A stretch of DNA of 64,000 nucleotides from Actinomycetota bacterium. GTDB taxonomy: Bacteria; Actinomycetota; Actinomycetes; Mycobacteriales; Mycobacteriaceae. The stretch covers positions 403,561-467,560 of the forward strand of contig JAFDWN010000010.1 in NCBI GenBank assembly GCA_018268465.1, written 5' to 3'. Below the pieces are notes generated by a model, which was not told where the DNA came from, searched no databases, and saw only the letters and a program-made list of their open reading frames with translations. Of the stretch, positions 54,149 to 62,474 are shown piece after piece. The translations under genes and the position numbers were made by a program. Every line of letters starts with the position of its first letter. The stretch's first letter is position 1.

Positions 54149-54790
54149 ATGACCGAGCACCCTCGCGAACTGCGCCGCTCGCGACGCGACGAGTACGCCG
54201 AGCAGACGCGCCAGGCAGTGCTGGCCTCAGCCAGGGCCCTCTTCGCCGAGCGTGGCTATTTCGCGACCACCGTCAACGAGATCGCCGAGGCCAGTCGCGT
54301 CTCAGCGGGGACCGTGTACCAACAATGCGGCGGCAAGCAGGGATTGCTGCGCACGTTGATGGACGTGTGGACGACGTCGGACCTGGTTCAGAGCACCCTC
54401 GACCTGGTCGAGGCGGCCGAAACCCTCGACCAGGTACTCGCCGTGCTGGCGGATTCGTACCTGGAGTTTTGGCGACGCTACGACGACATCGTGCAACTCG
54501 TGGTGGCTACCGCCGCCCACGACGAATCGGCGGCCGAGTCACTGGCCCAGGCCACTGTCCGGCACCGTTCGGCGCTTTACGAGATCGCCAAGAAGGTCCG
54601 GCGACTGGGCAACTTCCACCGGTCGTTCGCCGACGGGGATTTCGCGGACATCACCCTCTACCATTACGGGCCGCAGAACGGCTTTCACTTCACCGTCACG
54701 GTGCTCGGCTGGCCGGAGGACCAGGCCAGGGAGTTCATCAGCAGTCAGTTCGCGCGTTCGCTGTCCGACATCGCCGCCCGCCGAGACTGA
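54149..54790 (+). CDS. TetR-family regulator
   Basis: The 213-residue protein has RQAVLASARALFAERGYFATT and VNEIAEASRVSAGTVYQQCGGKQGLLRTL as its DNA-binding domain; the usual YHHF is YQQC. The ligand domain is helical. It is divergent from the large BTAD regulator, with CACTAC/GTAGTG sites between, and is followed 117 bases later by an alpha/beta hydrolase on the same strand. Either could be its target. Confidence 0.88.
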   Translation: MTEHPRELRRSRRDEYAEQTRQAVLASARALFAERGYFATTVNEIAEASRVSAGTVYQQCGGKQGLLRTLMDVWTTSDLVQSTLDLVEAAETLDQVLAVLADSYLEFWRRYDDIVQLVVATAAHDESAAESLAQATVRHRSALYEIAKKVRRLGNFHRSFADGDFADITLYHYGPQNGFHFTVTVLGWPEDQAREFISSQFARSLSDIAARRD

Positions 54791-54907
54791 TTCGAGTATG
54801 CCCGGAGCATCCGGGCAGTCCATTCACTAGTCATCCACTCCGCGTCAAGACCGCCCGCATACCTTCTCGGTGCGAACGGCGCACCTTCTTCGACAGGATC
54901 TCTCGCC

Positions 54908-55696
54908 ATGACGAATGTCGTCTTCATTCACGGGCTCTGGGTAGCACACACAGCCTGGCAGCCGTGGATCGAGCACTACGCCGACCACGGACACCACGCC
55001 ATTGCCCCACCGTGGCCCGGAGAGCACCCGACCGCTGCGGGTGCGCGCGAGAATCCGTCCGCTCAAGCCGGATTCGGTCTCAACGAACTGACCGGACACT
55101 TCGCGACCATCCTGGGCCGGTTCGACGAACCCCCGGTCGTCGTCGGCCATTCGTTCGGCGGGCTCGTCGCCCAGAAACTCCTCGACCAACGCCTGGCGTC
55201 CGCAGCGATCGCGATCGATCCGGCGCCCATCAAAGGCGTACGGGCGCTGCCGCTGGCGCAGCTACGCTCGGCGTTCCCCGTTCTGGGCAACCCCGCCAAC
55301 CGCGGCCGGGCCAAAGCCCTGACCCAGGCACAGTGGCGCTACGGCTTCGGCAACGCACTGGAGGTAGCCGAGTCGGACGACTTGTGGCGGCAATGGAACA
55401 TTCCCTCGCCGGGAAGACCGCTGTTCGAGGTCGCCTTCGCCAACCTCGTGGCCCATTCCCCGGCCGAAGTCGACACCGCCAACAGCACACGTGGACCACT
55501 CCTGATCACCGCCGGCACGGCGGACCACACCGTGCCCTACGCCACCGCCAAAGGAGCCCACCGGCTGTATCGGAAGTCCAACGCCATCACCGACTTCCAT
55601 GAATTCCCAGGCCGTGGGCACTCGCTCACCCTCGATCGCGGCTGGCGCGACGTGGCCGACACCTCGCTGGAGTGGCTGGCTCACCGGACGCGGTGA
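54908..55696 (+). CDS. Alpha/beta hydrolase with serine nucleophile
   Basis: The 262-residue protein has the oxyanion motif VFIHGLWVAHTAW, nucleophile GHSFGGLVAQKLL, Asp in TAGTADHTVP and His in PGRGHSLTLD. All three catalytic residues are visible, so an esterase- or lipase-like activity is likely. It resembles the small alpha/beta hydrolases often placed beside TetR genes. The TetR upstream on the same strand is the probable regulator. Confidence 0.9.
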   Translation: MTNVVFIHGLWVAHTAWQPWIEHYADHGHHAIAPPWPGEHPTAAGARENPSAQAGFGLNELTGHFATILGRFDEPPVVVGHSFGGLVAQKLLDQRLASAAIAIDPAPIKGVRALPLAQLRSAFPVLGNPANRGRAKALTQAQWRYGFGNALEVAESDDLWRQWNIPSPGRPLFEVAFANLVAHSPAEVDTANSTRGPLLITAGTADHTVPYATAKGAHRLYRKSNAITDFHEFPGRGHSLTLDRGWRDVADTSLEWLAHRTR

Positions 55697-56048
55697 TACC
55701 CGATACCGCAGACGGCTCGCGAGCGCACCGATGCTGTGCTCGACGAGTTGATGAACGTCTTCCCCCACGCTGCGGCTCATGTCACCATCGCGACACGGGG
55801 TTGGTTTTCAGGCGACGCCTGCGCATCGACCGTGACCGACCCAAAGATGTGCTCAATCCTTGTCGCGGTCGAGAGCTCGAACCAGGACTTCCTTGATTTC
55901 GGCCTGACCCTCCTCAAGTGACCGCACCCGCGCGGTGGTCGACACGCTGGCGCGGCCGGGCCCGGCGACGCAGCAACCCACCACTCGAACGCACCCGGGT
56001 CATCGAGACGGTGACGCCGTGCCGGGCCGGCGGTTCAGCGCCGCCGGG
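55697..56048 (+). other. 352-base gap with a possible coding remnant
   Basis: The frame of the hydrolase remains open after its stop for about 75 codons to 55921 (QTARERTDAVLDELMNVFPHAAA, then IATRGWF...). A GTG at 55736 could start a 61-residue protein, but no ribosome-binding site is clear. I do not recognise it. It may be the decayed end of a former gene. The rest of the gap shows nothing. Confidence 0.3.
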
Positions 56049-56681
56049 TCAACGTGCTGGAGTACCCGCCGGAGTCTCTGGTGGCTCGATAGGCGACGGC
56101 GATGCGTCCTCGATCAACGCCATCGCTGCGGCGGCGGCCTGCTCGACCAGCCCTTCGAGAGCGATGCCATCCTCGACGGACTGGGCCGCGAGCTCACGCA
56201 ATCCACCCAGCAGAATCGTTGCAGCCACAGGGCTCACGGGGTCGAGACCCGCACGACGGAATCCGGGGTTCGCCGTGATCTCGGTGAGTAACCCTGCGAG
56301 TTCGTCGAAACTGCGGCGCTGCGCCGGGCGCACCGCTCGTCCGATGGTCGGTAACTCGCGGACCCAGCTGAGCGTGATCGCCGGCCGATTCTCAATGCTG
56401 CGCAGATAAACCGCGACGGCGGCCGTGACCTGGTCGCGCCAGTCCGCGTCCGGATCGACTGCGGCACGGATCATGACGATCAATTCGTCCGTCGCCGTGC
56501 GAAACAAGTCGAGAAAGCAGTCCAGCTTGGTGTCGTAACGGTCGTAGAACGACCGCTTCGACGTGTGCGCCAGTCGAACGATGTCCGAGATGGTCGTGTC
56601 GAGGTAGCCGCGTCGGTGTATCGACTCTGCCAGTCCCTGGAGCAAACGCGTGCGCAGCTGATCTTCTCCTTCGGCGTGCAC
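56049..56681 (-). CDS. TetR-family regulator divergent from a secreted beta-propeller gene
   Basis: I choose GTG 56681, 9 bases after AAGG; a longer frame runs back through the operators and is unlikely. The 210-residue protein has a TetR domain (LLQGLAESIHRRGYLDTT; ISDIVRLAHTSKRSFYDRYDTKLDCFL). Two GGTACC-type operators lie directly upstream, so it probably represses itself and the divergent gene at 56753. A C-terminal Pro/Glu tail ends the protein. Confidence 0.88.
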   Translation of the reverse strand: MHAEGEDQLRTRLLQGLAESIHRRGYLDTTISDIVRLAHTSKRSFYDRYDTKLDCFLDLFRTATDELIVMIRAAVDPDADWRDQVTAAVAVYLRSIENRPAITLSWVRELPTIGRAVRPAQRRSFDELAGLLTEITANPGFRRAGLDPVSPVAATILLGGLRELAAQSVEDGIALEGLVEQAAAAAMALIEDASPSPIEPPETPAGTPAR

Positions 56682-56686
56682 GTTTA

Positions 56687-56734
56687 GGTACCTTACAGTA
56701 CCTTTCACGAAAGCAAATGGTACCGAGTGGTACC
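56687..56734. promoter_or_regulatory. Twin TetR operators, GGTACC-N4-GGTACC type
   Basis: GGTACC-ttac-AGTACC at 56687-56702 and GGTACC-gagt-GGTACC at 56719-56734 have the same 6-4-6 layout and are 32 bases apart, about three helical turns. They fill the gap between the divergent TetR and beta-propeller genes. Two equivalent sites argue for cooperative repression of both promoters. Confidence 0.75.
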
Positions 56735-56752
56735 TAAATGAATAGGAGAAAC

Positions 56753-57658
56753 GTGCGCAGAATGACGACGTGCCTGGCCGCGGCTCTGATCGCGGCGGCA
56801 GCACACGGGGTCAGCGGTACCGCCAATGCCGCCCCTGCGAACTGCCCATGGACCGTCTCCCCGGTCACATCCGGACTCGGCTCTCTGGAGAACCTGGGAT
56901 TCGACGGAACGGGGGGGATGTTGTTGTCCCGCACCGACGATCGAGTCGGTCAGCTCTACAGAATGACGCCCGACGGCGGGGGCACGACACTCGCCGCCGA
57001 TATCGACAGCCCGGGCGGGATCGCGGTCGAGGGTGGTACGGCCTATTTCACGACCGGCAACAGTTTCGGCGCCGGAGCGCTGGGCCGCAAGACCGGCACC
57101 ATCGAAGCCATCGACCTCGTAACCGGGTCGACTCGAACGGTCGCATCGGGGCTCACGATGCCCAACGGAATGGCCCGACTTCCTGACGGCAGGTTCGTGG
57201 TCAGTCGCAATCTCGGGCTGCGAACCGGGCTGACCATGGTGAGCGCCGACGGCAGTTCCACGGTCCCGTTCGCGCCCACCGTGAACACCACCAACGGAGT
57301 CGCCTACGACGCGGGACGCAACGCCGTCGTCACTTCCGTCGATCTTTCGCCGGTGGCCACTTTGGCACTCATCGACCTCTCCGAGCCGCGCCGGGTGACA
57401 CGAATCAACCTGGGCCTCTTCGGTTTGCTCGGATTCCCCGACGATCTGACCATCGGCGCCGACGATATGATCTACCTGGCGATGGACGGTGGGAGCGTCG
57501 TCCGCGTCGACCCCGCCAACAAAACCGCCTGTGTCCTCGCGTCGAAAATGCCCGGCACGACGTCGGTGAGATTCGGTGCCGGACCGGGGTGGGATCCCGC
57601 GGCGTTGTATGCGACCAGTCTCAGCGGATCCGTGACGAAGCTATCCCCAGGAGCCTGA
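56753..57658 (+). CDS. Secreted SMP-30/gluconolactonase-like beta-propeller protein
   Basis: The preferred start is GTG 56753, 4 bases after AGGAG; ATG 56738 and ATG 56762 are in frame. The protein has about 301 residues with a signal peptide (TTCLAAALIAAAAHGVSGTANA) and repeated propeller blades (GGIAVEGGTAYFTTGNS; TMPNGMARLPDGRFVVSRN; TTNGVAYDAGRNAVV). The pattern fits SMP-30/gluconolactonase or strictosidine synthase-like folds, which are calcium-dependent lactonases or binding proteins. The divergent TetR with twin operators should control it. Confidence 0.85.
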   Translation: MRRMTTCLAAALIAAAAHGVSGTANAAPANCPWTVSPVTSGLGSLENLGFDGTGGMLLSRTDDRVGQLYRMTPDGGGTTLAADIDSPGGIAVEGGTAYFTTGNSFGAGALGRKTGTIEAIDLVTGSTRTVASGLTMPNGMARLPDGRFVVSRNLGLRTGLTMVSADGSSTVPFAPTVNTTNGVAYDAGRNAVVTSVDLSPVATLALIDLSEPRRVTRINLGLFGLLGFPDDLTIGADDMIYLAMDGGSVVRVDPANKTACVLASKMPGTTSVRFGAGPGWDPAALYATSLSGSVTKLSPGA

Positions 57659-57799
57659 CCTCTCCCGTCACGCCGTGGCGCTGTGCGGCACGCTCAGCGC
57701 GGCGCTCACAGCGGCCACCCGCGTGATCATCCCCGCCCGCGCAACAGTTCCAGCGGTTACCCCGCGTGAGAAGCTCTTAGTTAGGGTAACGTTTTACGA

Positions 57800-58273
57800 G
57801 TGAATCTCGGTCTGTGGGGCGATCTCACGATTCTCGCCACGGCGATGGAAATCGTCTTCGCCACTTGCGTATTCGTCTACATCACTCGCCTGGAGCGGCG
57901 GACGTCCCATCCGTTGGGCGAGCAGGTCGGCGCGCACAAAGCGGTGCTGGCCAAACTCCGCAAGGGCGAGCCGTTGTCCCCCGACGAAGTCGACTACGCG
58001 AACGAACTGATCGCCGACGCGCGATCGCCTCTGGCGTATGCGATACCTGCGGCGCTGTTCTCCATCGGATTCTTCTACGTCGTCGGCTGCCTCTTTGTGC
58101 TCCATCTGCATGGCGGCAATCCGTCCTTCAGGACATTCATCGGGGGCATTCCGATGCTGACCTCCATGAACATGGCCGCTCAACTGCGCAGGGTCGCCCG
58201 GCTGAAGGGGAAACTGCCCGAGGTCACGGTCTCGACGCCGGAGGTCGAATTCAGTTCAGCTGGTAAAGACTGA
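57800..58273 (+). CDS. Membrane protein of unknown function, 157 residues
   Basis: GTG 57800 opens a 157-residue protein with hydrophobic segments at about 8-28 and 78-104, and a soluble loop between (RRTSHPLGEQVGAHKAVLAKLRKGEPLSPDEVDYAN). I do not recognise a family with certainty; similar small proteins occur in mycobacteria. It converges with the MmpL gene, with only 6 bases between the stops. TTAGTTAGGGTAACG lies upstream but I cannot assign a promoter. Confidence 0.75.
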   Translation: MNLGLWGDLTILATAMEIVFATCVFVYITRLERRTSHPLGEQVGAHKAVLAKLRKGEPLSPDEVDYANELIADARSPLAYAIPAALFSIGFFYVVGCLFVLHLHGGNPSFRTFIGGIPMLTSMNMAAQLRRVARLKGKLPEVTVSTPEVEFSSAGKD

Positions 58274-58279
58274 CTATCG

Positions 58280-61168
58280 CTACGGGTGCCGATGGGCTGG
58301 TGTCACCGCCGGGTCGTCGTCCTCCCACAGCAGGAGCTGGCGCACCGACTGGCGTGATCCGTAGGGCTGCAACATACGACTGGCGGGACGTGGGCGCACC
58401 TTCAGGGGCCACCAGAACCACCGGCCGAGCAACGCGGCGATGGAGGGCGTCATGAACGACCTCACGATCAGTGTGTCGAACAGCAGGCCGAGGGCGATCG
58501 TCGTGCCGATCTGACCGAGGATTCGCAAGTCGGCGAACATGAACGAAGCCATCGTGGCCGCGAAGACCAGACCGGCCGCCGTCACCACTGCCCCAGAACC
58601 GGCCATCGCCCTGATGATTCCGGTGTTCAAACCGGCACCGATCTCTTCCTTGAACCGGGAGATCAGCAGCAGGTTATAGTCCGAACCCACCGCCAGCAGC
58701 AGGATGACGGCCAGTGCTAACACGATCCAGAACAGTTCGATACCGAAGAGGTCCTGCCAGATCAGCACCGAGAGCCCGAACGAGGCACCCAAGGACAGCG
58801 CCACGGTACCCACGATCACGAAGGCGGCGACGATACTGCGGGTAATGAACATCATGACGAGCAGGATCAGGCACAGGGCGGCAATCGCCGCGATCATGAG
58901 GTCGTATTTGGCGCCATCCTGGATGTCCTTGTACGTGGCGGCAGTACCGGCGATGTAGATCTCGGAGCCGGCCAGGGGTGTGCCCTTGACGGCTTCCTTC
59001 GCGGCATGGCGGATGGCGTCGATGTGCGAAATGCCCTCGGGGGTTGCGGGATCACCGTCGTGCGTGATGATCATGCGCGCGGCCTTGCCGTCTGGCGACA
59101 GGAACAGTTTGAGCCCACGCTGGAACTCCGGATTGCTGAACGCCTCCGGCGGCAGGTAGAACGAGTCGTCGGTCTTCGACGCGTCGTACGCCTGACCTAA
59201 CGCGGTGGCGTTCTGCAGTGCCGCCTCGGTCTGGTCATTGATCCCTGACGTGGTGGCGTAGTTGGTCAGCGTGAGGTCGCGGTTGGCCTCCTGGCTGGCG
59301 ATCTGCGGCGGAATCAGTGCGAGCAGCTTCGGCTGCAGCGCGTCGAGTTTCGCGATACTACCCGCGACGTCGGCCAGTTGGTCGGTCAGCGAATTGATGC
59401 CGTCGAGGGCATCGAACAGCGACCGCAATGCCCAGCACACCGGAATGTCGAAACAGTGTGGCTCCCAATAGAAGTAGTTGCGCAAAGGCCGGAAGAAGTC
59501 GTCGAAGTTCGCGATCTTGTCCCGCAGGTCCTGGGCGGTCGCGACGGTATTCTGGAATGCCCTGGCCTGCTCGTCGGTGACGGCGCTGGACTGTTGTTGC
59601 AGCGCGTACTGCTGTCGCAGAACGTCGATCGAGTTGTTGATGACGTCCACCTGCTTGAGCAGGTCGGCGCCACGCGCCTGCTGGAAAGGCAGATTGTTGA
59701 TCTGAGACGCACTGCTCGCACTGATCTGGAACGGAATCGACGTGTGGTCCAGCGGTGTACCGAGCGGCCGGGTGATCGACTGCACCTGCGCGATCCCGTC
59801 GGTGTGGAAGACCGCCTTGGCGACACGCTCCAGCAAGATCATGTCGGTCGGGTTGCGCAGGTCATGGTCGGCTTCGACCATCAGCAGCTCCGGATTCAGC
59901 CGGGCCTGCGAAAAATGTTGTTCTGCAGCCGCATACCCGACGTTGGCCGGGGCACTGGCGGGCAAGTACGGCCGGGCATCGTAGCTCGTTGTGTAACGCG
60001 GCAGCGCCAGCAGTCCGATGAGGGCGATCGCGACCGTCGCGACCAGAATCGGCCCGGGCCAGCGGACCGTTGCCGTGCCGATACGCCGCCACCCCCGGGT
60101 GCGCATGGCCCTGCTGGGCTCGAACAGTCCGAAATGACGACCGATGATCAGCAACGCCGGCGCCAGGGTCAGCGCAGCCACGACGGCGACGAGGACGCCG
60201 ATCCCGGCGGGGATGCCCAAGCTCTGGAAGTAGGGCAGCCGGGTGAACGTCAGACACAACACCGCGCCGGCGATCGTCAGCCCCGAACCCAGGATGATGT
60301 GCGCGGTCCCGTGGTACATCGTGTTGAACGCTGTAACGCGATCCTGCCCTGCATAACGCGACTCGTGGAACCGGCCGAGGATGAAGATCGCGTAGTCGGT
60401 TCCCGCTGCGATCACCAGCAGCGTCAGGAGATTGGTTGAATACGTCGACAACTCGATGACGCCGGCGTTCGCGAGCACGGCCACGACGCCCCGGGATGCC
60501 GTCAACTCGATCATCACCGTGAACAACACGAGAAACACGGTGGTGAGCCGGCGGTAGAGCCACAGGAGCATGAGTGCGATCACCCCGAGGGTGATCAACG
60601 TCGTTTTCAGCGTGCCGTGACGGCCCACCTCGAACTGATCGGTGACCAGGGGTGCCGCACCGGTGACGTAGGCCCTGATACCCGGCGGCGGCGGCGTCTG
60701 ATCGACGATGTCACGTACCGAATCGACCGACTCGTTGGCCAGCGACTCGCCCTGGTTGCCGGCGAGGTACAGCTGCACCAACGCGGCCTTGCCGTCGGCG
60801 CTCTGGGACCCGGCAGCGGTCAGCGGATCGCCCCAGAAATCTTGAATGTGCTGGACGTGCTTTGTGTCCTGAGCGAGCTTCTGGATCAAGCCGTCGTAGT
60901 AGTGATGGGCTTCGGCGCCGAGTGGTTCGTCACCTTCCAGGACGATCATCGCCGAACTGTCGGAGTCGAACTCGCCGAATACCTTGCCGATGCGTTTGCT
61001 GGCCTGCAACGATGGCGCGTCCTGCGGGCTCAGTGAGACGTTGTGCGATTCGGCGACCGTCTCCAGCTGCGGCACGAAGACGTTCGTCAGCACCGCCAGC
61101 GCCAGCCAGAACAGCGCGATGAGCACCGAATACCGCCGGATGAAATCCGGAATGCGCTGGGTGCTCAT
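58280..61168 (-). CDS. mmpL: MmpL-family RND transporter
   Basis: The 962-residue protein has the RND/MMPL layout: one N-terminal helix, a large extracytoplasmic loop, a block of helices, and the same again. The proton-relay motifs GTDYAIFILGRFHESR and GSDYNLLLISRFKEE are present in both halves. MmpL proteins export lipids or siderophores across the inner membrane. Its ATG overlaps the stop of the upstream MmpS gene (ATGA), as in MmpS4/MmpL4 and MmpS5/MmpL5. Cargo cannot be read from the sequence. TCAAG-TAG-CTTGA lies upstream of the operon. Confidence 0.93.
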   Translation of the reverse strand: MSTQRIPDFIRRYSVLIALFWLALAVLTNVFVPQLETVAESHNVSLSPQDAPSLQASKRIGKVFGEFDSDSSAMIVLEGDEPLGAEAHHYYDGLIQKLAQDTKHVQHIQDFWGDPLTAAGSQSADGKAALVQLYLAGNQGESLANESVDSVRDIVDQTPPPPGIRAYVTGAAPLVTDQFEVGRHGTLKTTLITLGVIALMLLWLYRRLTTVFLVLFTVMIELTASRGVVAVLANAGVIELSTYSTNLLTLLVIAAGTDYAIFILGRFHESRYAGQDRVTAFNTMYHGTAHIILGSGLTIAGAVLCLTFTRLPYFQSLGIPAGIGVLVAVVAALTLAPALLIIGRHFGLFEPSRAMRTRGWRRIGTATVRWPGPILVATVAIALIGLLALPRYTTSYDARPYLPASAPANVGYAAAEQHFSQARLNPELLMVEADHDLRNPTDMILLERVAKAVFHTDGIAQVQSITRPLGTPLDHTSIPFQISASSASQINNLPFQQARGADLLKQVDVINNSIDVLRQQYALQQQSSAVTDEQARAFQNTVATAQDLRDKIANFDDFFRPLRNYFYWEPHCFDIPVCWALRSLFDALDGINSLTDQLADVAGSIAKLDALQPKLLALIPPQIASQEANRDLTLTNYATTSGINDQTEAALQNATALGQAYDASKTDDSFYLPPEAFSNPEFQRGLKLFLSPDGKAARMIITHDGDPATPEGISHIDAIRHAAKEAVKGTPLAGSEIYIAGTAATYKDIQDGAKYDLMIAAIAALCLILLVMMFITRSIVAAFVIVGTVALSLGASFGLSVLIWQDLFGIELFWIVLALAVILLLAVGSDYNLLLISRFKEEIGAGLNTGIIRAMAGSGAVVTAAGLVFAATMASFMFADLRILGQIGTTIALGLLFDTLIVRSFMTPSIAALLGRWFWWPLKVRPRPASRMLQPYGSRQSVRQLLLWEDDDPAVTPAHRHP

Positions 61169-61611
61169 CCGGATTTGTCCAGGCAGTAGGTGAAGGCGTT
61201 CAGGGTATTCACCGATCGCTCGTCCTTGACCACGTCGTCGATCTTGATCCGGCAGCCGATCGAGTCGCTGTCACCTTGGGCGGCGACGTTGACGAACACC
61301 GCAGGTTGGGTGGTGGTCGTGTCGTAGGACCAGGGCAGCACGGCGCTGTCCACGCGCTGCGGCTGTGCATCGACGTCCAGGTAGGTGATCGTCGCGGACG
61401 TGCCCGGCGGGCCGAACACCTCCAGGACCACATGCTTGGGGTTGAACGGGACGATTTCGTTTGCGGAGCCGCTGGGCGTGGAGACGACGTCTTCAGACGC
61501 GAAGACGCCGTGGAGCCGATACACAGCGAACCCAGCCACCGCGATCACGGCAGCCGCAACCAGGAGCATCCAGCGCCGGCCGAGTCGGCGCCCGATCGAA
61601 ACCCGCTGCAT
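61165..61611 (-). CDS. mmpS: MmpS-family accessory protein
   Basis: The 148-residue protein has an N-terminal membrane anchor (WMLLVAAAVIAVAGFAVYRL), then an MmpS-type extracytoplasmic domain with VVLEVFGPPGTSATITYLDVDAQPQRV and LPWSYDTTTTQPAVFVNVAAQGD, and two C-terminal Cys (GCRIKIDD; FTYCLDK) that probably form the conserved disulfide. MmpS proteins assist the paired MmpL transporter. The 4-base overlap with mmpL indicates translational coupling. Confidence 0.92.
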   Translation of the reverse strand: MQRVSIGRRLGRRWMLLVAAAVIAVAGFAVYRLHGVFASEDVVSTPSGSANEIVPFNPKHVVLEVFGPPGTSATITYLDVDAQPQRVDSAVLPWSYDTTTTQPAVFVNVAAQGDSDSIGCRIKIDDVVKDERSVNTLNAFTYCLDKSG

Positions 61612-61672
61612 CCATGACCCTTTCGTGACTGCCCCTGGCGCAAACGGTCGGGAGTTAGCATAGCGACTCTAA

Positions 61673-61685
61673 TCAAGTAGCTTGA
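61673..61685. promoter_or_regulatory. TCAAG-TAG-CTTGA inverted repeat upstream of mmpS
   Basis: TCAAG at 61673-61677 and CTTGA at 61681-61685 form a perfect dyad 62 bases upstream of the mmpS start. MmpS/MmpL operons are often TetR- or MarR-controlled, but no such gene is adjacent here. The site is short, so confidence is limited. Confidence 0.45.
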
Positions 61686-62092
61686 CCGTACGACACCGGA
61701 TCAGAGTCCACAACACCGGACTCGGCGTTGACTGCCGCGCCGGCGAACGTGCCTGACATGGGTTCGCATAATTCACAGCAACTTCCAAGTCTGTGCCGCT
61801 GGCACAGCACAGCGGACATCCCTATGCGCGAGAGCGACCGGGGTTTCGCCGCGGGGCGCGCTTAGGGAAACTCGACGGCGTAGGCAGGGTTGTGGAACAA
61901 CGGGTCCGCGGACCGCAGGCCGGGCGCCATCGATGTCCCACCCGACCGAACAACACCCGCTATACACACCGGCGAACCATGCACGAACCGATGAGTGGGT
62001 CGAGGACGGAACCCCGGATAGTCCGGCCGAGAGAATTGCCGACGTGGCGTGAGGCAAATGTCTGTTCGTTCATCTTCGGTCACTCAGGTATA

Positions 62093-62098
62093 TACAGT
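62093..62098 (+). promoter_or_regulatory. Probable -10 element giving a leaderless EACC1 transcript
   Basis: TACAGT at 62093-62098 matches TANNNT and lies 7 bases before the ATG at 62106. That spacing would place the transcription start at the ATG itself. No ribosome-binding site precedes the ATG, consistent with a leaderless mRNA. Confidence 0.5.
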
Positions 62099-62105
62099 TG
62101 CGCGA

Positions 62106-62459
62106 ATGAACGCCGATTCTTCCGCTTCGTTGGCCGTTCGCGGCGAAAGCGATGAGATCGCCGCACTGTCGGCATTGCGTCAATGGCTGTCAGACGAGCC
62201 GGAGTTCAGGGGCAGGATCACGACCGGCGGCGCGCAACTCTCCGACAGTGATATGGGTGCCGTCGTAGACGTTCTTGTCGTTGCGGTGGGAAGCGGTGGG
62301 GCCCTGACGATGCTGGTCAATTCGATCAGTTCCTGGCTGCAACAGCGTCGGTCCGAGGTGGAGGTCGAAATGACGACATCAATGGGTGAGATCGTCCGCA
62401 TAAGGGCGAGCGGACCCGCTGCATCAGACATCGCCAAGAGAATCGGCGATACGTCCTGA
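62106..62459 (+). CDS. EACC1-like component of a conflict system
   Basis: The 117-residue protein matches the pattern of effector-associated constant component 1 (EACC1): an N-terminal LSALRQWLSDEPEFRGRIT, a hydrophobic GAVVDVLVVAVGSGGALTML segment followed by VNSISSWLQQRRSEVEVEM, and a short polar C-terminal part. EACC1 proteins sit directly upstream of varied effectors, including caspase-like peptidases, in NTP-dependent biological conflict systems of actinobacteria and other multicellular or developmentally complex bacteria. It lies 15 bases before the caspase gene and is almost certainly co-transcribed with it. The assignment is by recognised motif pattern, not by search. Confidence 0.8.
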   Translation: MNADSSASLAVRGESDEIAALSALRQWLSDEPEFRGRITTGGAQLSDSDMGAVVDVLVVAVGSGGALTMLVNSISSWLQQRRSEVEVEMTTSMGEIVRIRASGPAASDIAKRIGDTS

Positions 62460-62474
62460 CACTCGGGGGTCACC

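Larger units (their letters stand above)
61612..62105. other. 494-base divergent gap between mmpS and the EACC1-like gene
   Basis: No coding frame is credible. Two regulatory elements are listed separately: an inverted repeat near the MmpS start and a promoter-like element just before the EACC1-like gene. The middle part shows nothing I can interpret. Confidence 0.5.
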
